The notes under the pieces: model-generated
Seen by the model: the letters and a program-made list of their open reading frames with translations, nothing else
What the model was told of the DNA's origin: nothing
The model's database searches: none
In this document: positions 44,812 to 54,871 of the stretch, one piece after another
Numbering within the stretch: position 1 is the first letter of the stretch
Layout of the letters: each line of letters starts with the position of its first letter
Translations under genes and position numbers: made by a program
Source: UBA10349 sp003485905
Lineage (GTDB): Bacteria > Pseudomonadota > Gammaproteobacteria > Arenicellales > Arenicellaceae
DNA: 64,000 bases
Assembly (NCBI GenBank): GCA_943787185.1
Contig: CALSLL010000005.1
Coordinates: 78,252-142,251 of the forward strand
Reading direction: 5' to 3'

Positions 44812-44879
44812 GATTGGAGCGATCTTATGCTTTGGCTGTCATTTTGGTAGATTGAAAATTACGCTTCAGCAAAGTTCAG

Positions 44880-45317
44880 TTATCTACCTACAAGCAGGCG
44901 AATTCCTTCTAGTTTCTTTATTTTCGCCATTGAACCGGATTCAAAAGGCTTCTCACCATCCGCAAGTTCAGCTGCCCAGTCCGTGCCGGACCAATTTACC
45001 GTGCCGGCTTGCTCGGCACTAATTGCTTCGACGACTTTCACTGATTGTCCTATTGCATCATTTCCCGCTATGGCACCCGGTTTATCTTGCCACTTTTTTA
45101 TCACAGGGTAGAGTGCTAAAGAGACCGAGATCGACGCAATCAAGAATATTGCTGCCGATGCCGTCCACGACAATTCAGGCATCAGCACCCCGCTAGCGGA
45201 TGCGATAAAAGCACCCAACCCAAAAAACATGAACCAAAATACTGACAACTGCATTATCAACAATTCTATGCCAAGGAATGCTAGCCCCAGCAATAAGAAA
45301 AACAGCGTTGGTGACAT
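44880..45317 (-). CDS. NfeD family membrane protein
   Basis: 145 residues. Two or three membrane helices fill the first 80 residues (FFLLLGLAFLGIELLIMQLSVFWFMFFGLGAFIASAS), followed by a short OB-fold domain (AIAGNDAIGQSVKVVEAISAEQAGTVNWSGTDWAAEL). It is the YbbJ-like NfeD partner of the SPFH protein encoded next to it, 24 bases away, as in E. coli ybbJ-qmcA. Likely role is in membrane-domain quality control; convergent with tusE. Confidence 0.9.
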   Translation of the reverse strand: MSPTLFFLLLGLAFLGIELLIMQLSVFWFMFFGLGAFIASASGVLMPELSWTASAAIFLIASISVSLALYPVIKKWQDKPGAIAGNDAIGQSVKVVEAISAEQAGTVNWSGTDWAAELADGEKPFESGSMAKIKKLEGIRLLVGR

Positions 45318-45341
45318 ACTTACCTCCTTATCAAGCTCTGA

Positions 45342-46250
45342 TTATAGCGACTGACTTCTATCAACTTGAGCCTTGAGCGTTTCGAAAGCGGTAAATGCTT
45401 TACTTACCACCGAAGTAACATCTGAACCATCGGTCGGAAGTAAAGCAACCGTGCCTTCACGTGCTAGCTTTTCAAACGCCGCTATGTATTGTTCTGATAG
45501 TTGTTGCGCCACAGCCGTTGTGCCACCTTCAGTGTTGATCGCGGCTGAGATAGTTTTTATGGCAATCGCGCGGGCGCCCGCTTCAATTTCGACAGACTCC
45601 GCATTACCTTGTGCCCGAAGAATTTGGGCTGCTTTATCACCTTCTGCTTGGTTGATTTCTGCTTGTCGATAGCCTTCTGAGGTAAGCACGGCCACGCGAC
45701 GCTCACGTTCGGCCGCCATTTGTTTTTCCATCTCTTCCAGTATCGTCCCTGGCGGAGAAATATCTTTTACCTCGTAACGTAACACTTTTGTTCCCCAAGC
45801 CTCAGATGCCAGGTCTATCGAATGAGTCACCATTGCGTTAACGTTTTCGCGAGACTCAAAGGTTTCATCCAGGCTGAGTTTGCCAATTTCTGCACGCATG
45901 GTAGTTTGCGCCAGCTGCAATATGGCAAATGTTAGATTCGCGACACCGTAAGAGGCCGCGCGTGGGTCCATGATTCTCAGATACAGCACCCCGTCGACTC
46001 CCAGTGCAACATTATCTTTGGTGATCGCTTGTTGGGCTGGCACATCGATCGCAAATTCTTTTAGAGAATGCTTGTAAGCGACACGGTCTACAAATGGAAT
46101 CAGCAAGTGAATACCGGCCTCCAGCGTGCCACAGTATTTACCCAAGCGTTCAATAATATAGGCTTCGTTTTGCGGAACTATGCGAATAATATTCCTGAAT
46201 ATTAGAATCAGGATGATCCCGGCTACGATTAAAAAAGGCAGGTTGTCCAT
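45342..46250 (-). CDS. qmcA: SPFH/stomatin-like protein QmcA
   Basis: 302 residues. N-terminal membrane helix (about 5-22), then the SPFH/band-7 domain (IVPQNEAYIIERLGKYCGTLEAGIHLLIPFVDRVAYKHSLKEFAIDVPAQ) and a helical C-terminal region rich in Ala/Glu (AAERERRVAVLTSEGYRQAEINQAEGD). Forms large membrane-bound assemblies with NfeD and works alongside FtsH-HflKC. Length is near E. coli QmcA (305). Confidence 0.93.
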   Translation of the reverse strand: MDNLPFLIVAGIILILIFRNIIRIVPQNEAYIIERLGKYCGTLEAGIHLLIPFVDRVAYKHSLKEFAIDVPAQQAITKDNVALGVDGVLYLRIMDPRAASYGVANLTFAILQLAQTTMRAEIGKLSLDETFESRENVNAMVTHSIDLASEAWGTKVLRYEVKDISPPGTILEEMEKQMAAERERRVAVLTSEGYRQAEINQAEGDKAAQILRAQGNAESVEIEAGARAIAIKTISAAINTEGGTTAVAQQLSEQYIAAFEKLAREGTVALLPTDGSDVTSVVSKAFTAFETLKAQVDRSQSL

Positions 46251-46396
46251 GTCAACTCCTAGCGTTCGTGATGTTAACTAATTCCTATTTACTATACCGC
46301 ATGCTTATCTGCTGAATAGGGTAAACACATGTTTATTTAATTGTAATTGAATGTCGGTAATGATTGTCTAGGGGCCATTCTGCTTGAAAGGACTAT

Positions 46397-47203
46397 TTAT
46401 TTTGGTAATAGAAGTTTGAGTTCGTCTTGGCTAAAACCTGCTTTTATGCGTCCCTCTTTATTAAACGGCCCTCGAAGCTCGCCGTGCATATACTGTTTGA
46501 TTAGCTCGCGAAACGTACTGTCCGCCGGTAAATCGCGTTTTTGGCAAAAATATTGATACCATTTACTGCCTATCGAGACGTGCTCTATTTCCTCCTGATA
46601 GATGAGCTCAAGTATTTTTGCGGGCTCTTTATCTCCGCAGCGTGTTAATCCTTCTATCATTGGGGGGCTGACGTCCAGCCCTCTTGCCTCCATGACCCTT
46701 GGGACAAGAGCCATCCGCACCAAAATATCGTGATCAGTGTGCACCGCCATATCCCATAGTCCATTGTGCGCGGGTAGATCGCCGTAATTCAGGTTATGTG
46801 CATTCAGATATCCGCACACAAGCTCAAAGTGGCGGGTTTCATCGCCGGCTACGTTTACCCAGTCATCATAGTATTGTTTAGGTTGACCAGTAAATCGGTA
46901 CACGGCGTCCCACGCCAAGTTGATAGCGTTAAATTCTATGTGTGCAACGGCGTGCATCAGACTTAAGCGTCCATGCTCGGTGCCGAGGCCGCGGCGTTTA
47001 AGTTCGCGCGGGTGCACTAGTTGCGGCCTTGTCGGCCTACCAGGATTAACCAAACGGGAAGGCTTGAAAGTCTTGTCTAAAAAGGTTTCATTCTCACGCC
47101 AGGCCCGTTTTGTAGTTTGGCTGAGTGTACATTTGAGCTTAACGGTGTCTGCTGTTAAAACCTTGTAGGCAAGTTGATGCAAGTTATCAGCAGACGCGAT
47201 CAT
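46397..47203 (-). CDS. DUF455 family ferritin-like protein
   Basis: 268 residues. A four-helix ferritin-like fold with pairs of metal ligands: LMHAVAHIEFNAINLAWDA, VAGDETRHFELVCGYL, and YQEEIEHVSIGSKWYQYF, where E and H residues repeat as in di-iron oxidases. MEARGLDVSPPMI is typical of the family. The substrate or role is unknown. Its start overlaps the prmC stop by four bases, so it is made with prfA-prmC. Confidence 0.85.
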   Translation of the reverse strand: MIASADNLHQLAYKVLTADTVKLKCTLSQTTKRAWRENETFLDKTFKPSRLVNPGRPTRPQLVHPRELKRRGLGTEHGRLSLMHAVAHIEFNAINLAWDAVYRFTGQPKQYYDDWVNVAGDETRHFELVCGYLNAHNLNYGDLPAHNGLWDMAVHTDHDILVRMALVPRVMEARGLDVSPPMIEGLTRCGDKEPAKILELIYQEEIEHVSIGSKWYQYFCQKRDLPADSTFRELIKQYMHGELRGPFNKEGRIKAGFSQDELKLLLPK

Positions 47204-48051
47204 CTAATAGAACCGCAACTAACCCGTTCAAGGCCAGCAATGTCACGATGGGTTGCGATGTCCTTGAATCCCGCATCGCTGAATAATTTTCGAACTGCAG
47301 CACCTTGCTCAAAACCATGTTCGACCAATAAATGACCTAATGGTTGCAGGTAAGCCTTGGATTGATTGACTATTTTATGTATATCATCGATACCTTCGGG
47401 CCCGGCGGTCAGGGCGTCAATGGGTTCAAACCGAAGGTCTCCTCGAGCGAGATGCGGATCGTCAGTGGCGATATACGGTGGGTTCGTAACAATAATACTA
47501 AAACGTTGCTCATCAAGCTGGCTAAACCAGTCGCTCTCAATAAATGTAATATTTGTGACCCCAATATTATCGGCGTTTCTACGGGCGACAGCCAGTGCGT
47601 CGACTGATACGTCTACAGCAATGATATCTGTTTGTGGCAGCTCATGAGCCAATGAAATAGCGATTGCGCCACTGCCTGTGCCCAAATCCGCAATGGATTG
47701 TGATTCTGAGGTAAAAGCTTGCTCGGATACTATTTGCACGACGAGTTCTACCAAAATTTCAGATTCCGGGCGTGGAATTAATACGCTGGGATTAACTTCG
47801 AAGTGATGCTCCCAAAAAGCGCGCTGACCAATAATGTAAGCTACCGGTTCTCCAGCACTTCTGCGCTGTAGGTGCGCCCGAAATGCTAAAGTTTGTTCAG
47901 AGGTTATTAGCCTGTCTCCATGCGTGATAAGCCAAGCGGAGTTTTTACTTAATATTTGGCCAAGTAGTATTTCGCAATCTTCGGCAGCGGAAGGGCTCTG
48001 GTCTTTGAGTTGTATCTGACCTTCTCTTAGCAGTTCTTTTAGCTTGATCAA
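47200..48051 (-). CDS. prmC: Peptide chain release factor N5-glutamine methyltransferase
   Basis: 283 residues. Methylates the Gln of the GGQ motif in RF1 and RF2. N-terminal helical domain (DCEILLGQILSKNSAWLITHGD), SAM-binding IADLGTGSGAIAISLAHELP, and the substrate-glutamine motif TNPPYIA. The gene is directly downstream of prfA, overlapping by four bases, the usual order. Length matches. Confidence 0.95.
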   Translation of the reverse strand: MIKLKELLREGQIQLKDQSPSAAEDCEILLGQILSKNSAWLITHGDRLITSEQTLAFRAHLQRRSAGEPVAYIIGQRAFWEHHFEVNPSVLIPRPESEILVELVVQIVSEQAFTSESQSIADLGTGSGAIAISLAHELPQTDIIAVDVSVDALAVARRNADNIGVTNITFIESDWFSQLDEQRFSIIVTNPPYIATDDPHLARGDLRFEPIDALTAGPEGIDDIHKIVNQSKAYLQPLGHLLVEHGFEQGAAVRKLFSDAGFKDIATHRDIAGLERVSCGSIR

Positions 48052-49136
48052 GAGTCCGCTAAAGCCGCTAGCTGATCGGCTTGATATTCCGCGCTCAAAG
48101 GGCCTATAACCTGGCTTAAATCACCTTGCATAATGTCATCCAATTTATACAGGGTGAGGTTTATTCGGTGATCAGTTACTCGGCCTTGCGGGAAGTTATA
48201 GGTACGAATTCTTTCTGAGCGATCACCGCTGCCAACGAGATTCCGACGAGTCTCTGCTTCCTCGGCTTGCTGAGCATTCCGTTCCGCATCTAGTAAGCGC
48301 GATTTAAGCATCGACATCGCGCGTGCTTTATTTTTGTGTTGGGAGCGCTCATCTTGACACTCCACAACCACGCCGGTGGCGAGATGGGTAAGCCGCACTG
48401 CAGAATCTGTTTTATTCACATGCTGCCCACCGGAGCCGGAAGCGCGGTACGTATCGATCCGTATTTCACTTGGATTTATTTCCATTTCATCAGAAATTTC
48501 ATCTGCTTCGGCCAAAATTGCAACCGTGCAGGCAGATGTGTGAATTCGACCTTGGGTTTCGGTTTCGGGTACACGTTGTACACGGTGCGCACCAGATTCA
48601 AATTTTAATTTGGAATAGGCTCCGCGACCTTCAATTCTGGAGATGATCTCTCGATATCCACCGTGTTCGCCTTCACTTTTACTAAGCACTTCGACCTTCC
48701 ATTTCTGGGATTCAGCATAAACGCTGTACATGCGAAACAGATCGCCAGCAAAAATTGCTGCCTCATCACCGCCGGTACCTGCACGAATTTCCAAGAATAT
48801 ATTTCGATCATCATTAGGGTCTTTAGGTAATAGCAGACGCTGAAGAGAACTAAACAAATTCTCTTGGGTAGTCTTGAGGTGTGTTAATTCTTCTTTACCC
48901 ATGTCGCGCATATCGGCATCGTCATCGGTCAGCATTATCTCCGCGGCACTTATGTCTTTGTCGGTTTGCTGGTACTCCTCCCATGCTGTAACTACGGGCG
49001 TGATTTCTGAAAGCTCTATAGTAAGTGCCCGATACTTGTTTTGGTCACTCATTGTCTCCGGGTCGGAGACTAAAGCATTAAGTTCCTCCTGTCGCTCGGC
49101 GAGGAATTCAAGTTTATTGCGTATAGAGTCTTTCAC
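48048..49136 (-). CDS. prfA: Peptide chain release factor 1
   Basis: 362 residues. Reads UAA and UAG stop codons. The GGQ motif is in YRASGSGGQHVNKTDSAVRLTH. The codon-recognition segment of RF1 (the PxT motif) is seen as RVPETETQGRIHTSA. Length and N-terminal coiled region match E. coli RF1. Order hemA-prfA-prmC on the minus strand is the usual gammaproteobacterial operon. Confidence 0.96.
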   Translation of the reverse strand: MKDSIRNKLEFLAERQEELNALVSDPETMSDQNKYRALTIELSEITPVVTAWEEYQQTDKDISAAEIMLTDDDADMRDMGKEELTHLKTTQENLFSSLQRLLLPKDPNDDRNIFLEIRAGTGGDEAAIFAGDLFRMYSVYAESQKWKVEVLSKSEGEHGGYREIISRIEGRGAYSKLKFESGAHRVQRVPETETQGRIHTSACTVAILAEADEISDEMEINPSEIRIDTYRASGSGGQHVNKTDSAVRLTHLATGVVVECQDERSQHKNKARAMSMLKSRLLDAERNAQQAEEAETRRNLVGSGDRSERIRTYNFPQGRVTDHRINLTLYKLDDIMQGDLSQVIGPLSAEYQADQLAALADS

Positions 49137-49178
49137 GATTATTGAAAATATTAGTAATTGTTATGTTAGAAAGTAGCC

Positions 49179-50438
49179 TTATTTGTCGGCGTTTGGGAGA
49201 TTCAATCTAAAAATTTCTTGTACTGTCGTAGCCAACGATGAGTCTTCACCGTCGCTTAGTGCCTTGCTAGGTCGATGCATAATCTTGTTCCCGAGAGCGT
49301 AGGCAAATTGTTCGATGACGACTTCAGGGTTTTCGCCCTTGGCAATAAGCCGAAATGCTTTTTCGAGTTCCACCTCTGTAAGCTGATCAACATGATCTCG
49401 CAAAGCACGGATGGTAGGTACTGAGTTTAAACTACCTAACCATTCCATAAACTCGTCAGATTGAGACTCTACTATTTCCTGGGCCTCACTAGCGGCCTCA
49501 CGGCGCGATGCTAGATTGGTTTCGATAATCTGGTTCAAATCATCAACGGTATACAAAAATACATTTTGCAATTCATTAACCTGTTCTTCTATATCTCTTG
49601 GAACAGCGAGATCGACCATAAACATAGGTTTGTTTTTACGGGCTTTTAGCGACGTTTCGACTAAACCTTTCCCGATGAGAGGCAGGGTGCTGGCGGTAGA
49701 GGAGATTAAAATATCGCAATGGGGTAAGTCTTCAGCTAATTCGTCTAAGGCGATGGCACGGCCATTTAGTTCATTTGCTAGTCGTTCACCGCGTTCAATC
49801 GTACGGTTTGCAACCAAGATATTTTTAACACCTTTTTCTACTAAATGTTTGCCGACAAGTTCAATCGTTTCCCCGGCGCCAATCAGCATTACTGACTGGT
49901 CTTCCAATGAATCAAAAATTTGACGGGCGAGTAAAACAGCTGCATATGCTACTGAGACTGCGCTTGTTCCTACGCCTGTATTTGTGCGAATATTTTTAGC
50001 GACCGAAAAAGAACTTTGAAAGAGTCGATTTAGAATTTTACCTGTAGTTCCGATCTTGTGGGCGATCGCAAATGCGGACTTCATCTGACCCAATATTTGC
50101 GATTCACCTAAAACCATAGAATCTAATCCAGCCGCAACACGGTAGGCGTGACGAACAGCATCACGATTGGGATGCACATATAAGTACTTGCTTACATCAT
50201 CCTCGGGCCAATCGTGATATTGGCTTATCCATTTCTTAAGTTGTCCAGCGTCTTGATTGTCTTGGCGGCAATAGATTTCAGTACGATTGCAAGTCGAAAG
50301 CAATGCCGCTTCACCAATACCAGGTCGGGCTATCAGGTCGTGGAGGGCTTCTTCCAAATGATCGGCAGTTACCGCAGCGCGCTCACGTATCTCAATTGGT
50401 GCCGTCTCGTGATTAAGACCTAGTGTAAGAATATGCAT
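49179..50438 (-). CDS. hemA: Glutamyl-tRNA reductase
   Basis: 419 residues. Reduces glutamyl-tRNA to glutamate-1-semialdehyde, the first committed step of heme synthesis by the C5 route. Catalytic Cys50 in LLSTCNRTEIYC, with His nearby (LTLGLNHETAPIEIRE). LDSMVLGESQILGQMK and the NADPH loop IGAGETIELVGKHL follow. Length matches E. coli HemA (418). First gene of the hemA-prfA-prmC-DUF455 unit. Confidence 0.96.
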   Translation of the reverse strand: MHILTLGLNHETAPIEIRERAAVTADHLEEALHDLIARPGIGEAALLSTCNRTEIYCRQDNQDAGQLKKWISQYHDWPEDDVSKYLYVHPNRDAVRHAYRVAAGLDSMVLGESQILGQMKSAFAIAHKIGTTGKILNRLFQSSFSVAKNIRTNTGVGTSAVSVAYAAVLLARQIFDSLEDQSVMLIGAGETIELVGKHLVEKGVKNILVANRTIERGERLANELNGRAIALDELAEDLPHCDILISSTASTLPLIGKGLVETSLKARKNKPMFMVDLAVPRDIEEQVNELQNVFLYTVDDLNQIIETNLASRREAASEAQEIVESQSDEFMEWLGSLNSVPTIRALRDHVDQLTEVELEKAFRLIAKGENPEVVIEQFAYALGNKIMHRPSKALSDGEDSSLATTVQEIFRLNLPNADK

Positions 50439-50608
50439 TTTCTTTTCTATCGCGCCATTAGTTTATCGACTCTGGCAGGCGGTGATGTATTACTTCTGTG
50501 TCGGGCTGTGGATGGATCGGATTAATCGCGCATTGTAACGTTTTAGAGCCCATGCGGTGGACAAATCAAAATCTAGAAAGCCTTAACGTGAGAATATCAC
50601 GTCGTGCT

Positions 50609-52207
50609 TTAAAGATTTTTTAGTTCTTCAAGGGAGGAGCTTTGCGCTTTTTTAAGTTTGGTTACTAAACTTAGGGCATTTGGAGTCAGTTGCAGCATAA
50701 AAAGCGTGAACAGCAAAAAGAAGATGCTTGTGACGCCAAATTGATTTTGCAGACCAGAGTGTACGGTTAAATAGATGAGCTGGAGAGCAAAGCTCAATAC
50801 CAGAACTAACGATAGCGAGAGATAAACTCGAGTGGCTGGGCGGGCGTCGGGGAGTTGTAAAGAACGGGTGCAAAACTCGTGCACTATAAGAATCGCAAAA
50901 CTACAGCTGCAGGCAAGCCACAAATTTAAGGCGGGCGCGAACATTAGTGCTGCTACGATCGCAAAGCCTATTGCCCACGGAGCGATGGAGTTGGAGTGTT
51001 TAATTCTCAAGCTACGGCGTTTAGATATTCCTTCAAAGATACTAAGGGTCGTTTTGAGTTGATTTACTGCCAGCTGAATAATGCTCAATACAAGGCTCAT
51101 AATTACAATGTACTTTGATGTTTGTGTGAACGCTTCATCAATTGGAAGCGCGTCTAGCAATTGTTCAATCAAATTGATGATGATTGCTTCAGGTGCAAAT
51201 GCGACAGAGTACAGGTTGCCGGATTGAGCTGTGTTCAATAGTTTCTCAACGGGCGAGCCCGCCGATGGGTTAGAAAATGAGTTTCCGAATGAAGAAGACA
51301 TCGAAATTATCGCGATGACAACTACCATGCCAATAATAAAAATAAGCAAATGACTGCTTGTTATCGCACTACCAATGGTCGTAAATCCGGATTTGGGCCT
51401 TGCAGACCGGTCAATTCCTGGTAACAGGCCGGGAAGTAGTAGCGCCAAACAAATTAGTGGTAACCCCGGCTCGTTAGGAGTGCTTAGCGAAGAGAATTCA
51501 GCAGAATACAGTAAGCCTGCGACAATAAATGCGAGCGAAACAATCATAGTTCCGCATCCACTTAAAATACTTAAATGTGCTGTGGATGATAAGTTCCTAG
51601 TTAATGAAAGCAGGCACGCTAGTGTGAGGCTTGATAGCAAAAGTTCAAATAACCAGGTCTCCCCATCAAAAGTAAACGTTAAATTAGTGTTTATTATGGC
51701 GCCAGAAATTAGGCTGAAAATCAGGAGTAGTAACGATGCTTTTCCAGAATAACGATTGAGAGCCAGAAGAACGATAAAAAGCATTGCTGCAATGCTGATC
51801 TCAGGAACATCAATGACCAGGCCGACGACAATTTTGGTAAGTATGGATAAGCTGGCGATCAGAAACAGGCTGTGTGCTAATTTATGAGGCCAGCCATTTG
51901 AGGGGCGTCGAGTGTTAAAGTTGCAAAAACCGAAATCGGTTAGCGGCAAAAGAAGAAGCCCAAATATTAAGGTTATTAACAGCCAACTAACTGCAGAACC
52001 CCAGGCCCAACCGCTCAAAATATGTGCACTAATAAGTGTGAATATTAGTGGTGCTTTACCAAATGTACGTAAGGTGTCTAGGTTCCAGAAGCTTACGGAC
52101 CACGTATTAATTTGCGTTCGCGTGCTTTTGTGCAAAGTAGGCAATATAGCTATTGCGCCAAATAGAGCGAGTACAGTAAAAGAGGTGATTAGCCACACGC
52201 TATGCAT
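50609..52207 (-). CDS. Unrecognised multi-pass membrane protein
   Basis: 532 residues with about 13 predicted membrane helices along the whole length, rich in Leu, Ile and Ser. I do not recognise the family. It has no signal peptide beyond the first helix and no obvious cofactor or nucleotide motif. A soluble stretch of about 40 residues lies near the middle (NSFSNPSAGSPVEKLLNTAQSG and following), and short basic loops follow helices (KRRSLRIKHS). A weak resemblance to the CstA-type peptide carriers was considered and not kept. It is divergent from the TPR lipoprotein gene across 185 bases. Confidence 0.6.
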   Translation of the reverse strand: MHSVWLITSFTVLALFGAIAILPTLHKSTRTQINTWSVSFWNLDTLRTFGKAPLIFTLISAHILSGWAWGSAVSWLLITLIFGLLLLPLTDFGFCNFNTRRPSNGWPHKLAHSLFLIASLSILTKIVVGLVIDVPEISIAAMLFIVLLALNRYSGKASLLLLIFSLISGAIINTNLTFTFDGETWLFELLLSSLTLACLLSLTRNLSSTAHLSILSGCGTMIVSLAFIVAGLLYSAEFSSLSTPNEPGLPLICLALLLPGLLPGIDRSARPKSGFTTIGSAITSSHLLIFIIGMVVVIAIISMSSSFGNSFSNPSAGSPVEKLLNTAQSGNLYSVAFAPEAIIINLIEQLLDALPIDEAFTQTSKYIVIMSLVLSIIQLAVNQLKTTLSIFEGISKRRSLRIKHSNSIAPWAIGFAIVAALMFAPALNLWLACSCSFAILIVHEFCTRSLQLPDARPATRVYLSLSLVLVLSFALQLIYLTVHSGLQNQFGVTSIFFLLFTLFMLQLTPNALSLVTKLKKAQSSSLEELKNL

Positions 52208-52392
52208 ATACGTAAATTTTGCTGTCTTTTTGGAATAAGTAGATTGAGGTAGTATCGCTTATTCCTAACTGTATCGTAAGTCTCTTAGTATTAAGACGGT
52301 CTATAATGACCTAGCTGCGAAGGGCCAGAGAATTTATAATTATTCGGGTAGGTTGTAGGGTTGCCCAAAATCCACCTTTTTAGGAAAAATGC

Positions 52393-54222
52393 TTGCATAT
52401 GAATTGCGTACACATACTTCAACAGAAATTTAACCAAGGCATTATCTATTTGCCTCAGGGATTGCGTCACGTTGGCTTGTTTTTGCTCACGTCGTTCGTA
52501 GTGGGGTGCGCCGCTGCGCCTTTAAATCAGCCCGCGGATGTAAGTAGTTCTAATCAAGATGCATTGGAGGAGACGCTTGAAGTAGAGGCGCAGGACATCG
52601 AGGAGGAACAAGACCCCAATGTTCCGAATTTGGCGTTGGATAGCGATTCTCTATATAACATTCTGTTGTCTGATATAGCCCTACATTATGGGCATACCGA
52701 TACAGGGCTCGAGGCTGCGATCGCCGTTGCGAAATCTAGCCAAGACTATCGTTTAGTGCGGAAGGCAGCTGCACTGGCCTTGCAACTAGGTAAGTTTGAA
52801 GAATCGGCGGAGGCAGCGAGTTTATGGTCTGAGTTAACGCCAGATGATCAGGAGCCGATGCAGGTGCTGGTGATTGCACTGACTGCTGCTGGTGCACAGC
52901 AGCGCGCATTAGCGTCTGCTGTGGAATTGATCGAATTGCAAGATGAGGTTGAGTACGGTATCAGAATTGTGGCGAGTTTAATGAGTCGTCAAAGAAATGC
53001 AGAAGCTGCGCTTCGTTTAATACAAGATATTAGGGACATGTGGCCGGAACTACCACAAAGCCATATGAGCCTTTCTTTTGTGGCACGCACATACGGGCAA
53101 GAGCAGCTTGCCCGTGATGCGATAGATGCTGCTTTGGAAATAAAGCCCGATTGGGATGAAGCGGCTGCAGCGAAAGTTGACGATCTGGCTCGTGAAGGCC
53201 AGATAGCATCAGCAGAAAAATTTGTTACTCAGTATCTAATTGAAAATCCAGATTCATATCTCATGCGGGTTCGCTATTCCAGGCTTCTCGCCAGCGAGGA
53301 AAGGTTCATACCTGCTTGGGATCAATTAGCATCTGTGCTTAAAAGCGAGGAAGTTGACGCTCCAACATTGTATTTTGCTGCCATTTTGGCAGGGGAAGTG
53401 GACCAAGATAGGCGAGTGACTGGTTATCTGGAGCGAGCAATCGAATTGGACAATAGTTTCGATCGTGCCCGCATGTATTTGGCTGCCCGTTATTCGGCTG
53501 AGGAAGACTTTGAGGCGGCATTTGATCAATACCAGCAGGTAAATGATGCATCGCTGAGCGAAGATGCAATGATTCAAATGGTGCTGGTTACCGAAGAAAC
53601 TCAGGGTACTGATGAGGCGCTTAGTTTTCTGGAGCGCATGGACATTCAAAGTCAGTCGCAATATTTAAAGTATGTGCTTACTCGACACGAACTACTGGTC
53701 CGGGATCGCCGATTGGATGCAGCATATGGATTCATGAATGATGCGCTGCAAGACATCCCTGGTAGCAAGGAATTATTATATGCGCGTGGTTTGGTCGCGG
53801 CCGAGCTTAAATTAGTCGACGTGATGGAGTCTGACTTTAAGTCATTAATTGCGGTTGAACCGGAAAATGCCAGCGCATTAAATGCATTGGGTTACACGCT
53901 TGCAGATCAAACGGATCGTTTAGATGAGGCGAGAGAGCTTATTGGTCGGGCATTAGCGCTGCGCCCGGAAGATCCATATATTATGGATAGCATGGGCTGG
54001 GTAGAGTATAGACTCGGTCAACTTGATTCGGCAAAAGCGCTTCTCTCTGAAGCATATCAGGTGAACGGTGATGTAGAAATTGCAGCGCATTTGGGCGAGG
54101 TTCTATGGGAATTAGGCGAGCTGGAAAATGCGCGCTCAATATGGTCGGAGGCTTCTGAAGTAGATGCAGATAATCCAATATTGCGGGAAACCTTGAAGCG
54201 TTATCCTGTAAGCGCTGACTGA
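52393..54222 (+). CDS. TPR-repeat lipoprotein
   Basis: 609 residues. Signal peptide of lipoprotein type with the lipidated Cys39 in SFVVGCAA. ATG 52399 is an alternative two codons later. The remainder is tetratricopeptide repeats (for example YLERAIELDNSFDRARMYLAARYS, ALNALGYTLADQTDRLDEARELIGRALALRPEDPY, MDSMGWVEYRLGQLDSAKALL). It matches in position and type the TPR protein that precedes lolB in Pseudomonas. It is an outer-membrane or periplasmic scaffold; partners unknown. Only four bases separate it from the first possible lolB start. Confidence 0.88.
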   Translation: MHMNCVHILQQKFNQGIIYLPQGLRHVGLFLLTSFVVGCAAAPLNQPADVSSSNQDALEETLEVEAQDIEEEQDPNVPNLALDSDSLYNILLSDIALHYGHTDTGLEAAIAVAKSSQDYRLVRKAAALALQLGKFEESAEAASLWSELTPDDQEPMQVLVIALTAAGAQQRALASAVELIELQDEVEYGIRIVASLMSRQRNAEAALRLIQDIRDMWPELPQSHMSLSFVARTYGQEQLARDAIDAALEIKPDWDEAAAAKVDDLAREGQIASAEKFVTQYLIENPDSYLMRVRYSRLLASEERFIPAWDQLASVLKSEEVDAPTLYFAAILAGEVDQDRRVTGYLERAIELDNSFDRARMYLAARYSAEEDFEAAFDQYQQVNDASLSEDAMIQMVLVTEETQGTDEALSFLERMDIQSQSQYLKYVLTRHELLVRDRRLDAAYGFMNDALQDIPGSKELLYARGLVAAELKLVDVMESDFKSLIAVEPENASALNALGYTLADQTDRLDEARELIGRALALRPEDPYIMDSMGWVEYRLGQLDSAKALLSEAYQVNGDVEIAAHLGEVLWELGELENARSIWSEASEVDADNPILRETLKRYPVSAD

Positions 54223-54244
54223 TTGTTTGCGGGCCGGTAAATTA

Positions 54245-54871
54245 ATGCACATGTTTGTGCGGCCACTTGGATGGGTGTTGATTGCTTGTTTCCTTGGCTC
54301 TTGCGCGTCAAGCGCCAAATTCACCTCAGATTTTGGTGATTTTCAGCGTGATAGATCATGGTTTAGACCTGCTGAGCTAGAATTGCACGCTATGGATGCG
54401 TGGGAAATGAGGGGTAGGATTGCTGTGCGTTTTGATGATGTGGGCGAAACCGGCAATATCAATTGGAATAAGAGTATTCCTGAACAGTCTATAAGAATTA
54501 GCGGTCCGCTAGGAGTTGGCGCCGTTTTGCTAACCGTGGATGCGTTGGGTGCCGAAATTACCGATCAAAAAGGTAATAAACATTTCGCCGCAAGCGCACA
54601 AGAATTATTATTCGATGCTACCGGTTGGATTTTACCGGTCGAAAATCTCAGCTATTGGTTACAGGCCTTGCCCGGCCCTGACGGGGCAATTGAATATCGA
54701 GTTGATGATAACAATCGGTTGGTAGAACTACGGCAAGCTGGTTGGCATATCGAATTTGGCGAGTATAAGGAGTTTAATGGACACCAGCTTCCAGCAAAAT
54801 TGACGGCACGCGAAGGTGGATTAGATAAAACCCGCGTCCGTTTAGTAATCAATAGTTGGGAATGGCTCTAG
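54245..54871 (+). CDS. lolB: Outer-membrane lipoprotein LolB
   Basis: 208 residues from ATG 54245. Receives lipoproteins from LolA and inserts them into the outer membrane. Lipoprotein signal with Cys20 in CFLGSCAS. ELHAMDAWEMRGRIAVRFDDVGETGNINWNKS and IRISGPLGVGAVLLTVDALGAEI are typical of the LolB half-barrel. A longer TTG start at 54227 is possible. Its 3' end overlaps the ispE start region. Confidence 0.92.
   Translation: MHMFVRPLGWVLIACFLGSCASSAKFTSDFGDFQRDRSWFRPAELELHAMDAWEMRGRIAVRFDDVGETGNINWNKSIPEQSIRISGPLGVGAVLLTVDALGAEITDQKGNKHFAASAQELLFDATGWILPVENLSYWLQALPGPDGAIEYRVDDNNRLVELRQAGWHIEFGEYKEFNGHQLPAKLTAREGGLDKTRVRLVINSWEWL

Noticed and set aside
50609..52207. CstA-like peptide transporter
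   Set aside because: The multi-helix layout is similar, but no CstA motif could be matched.
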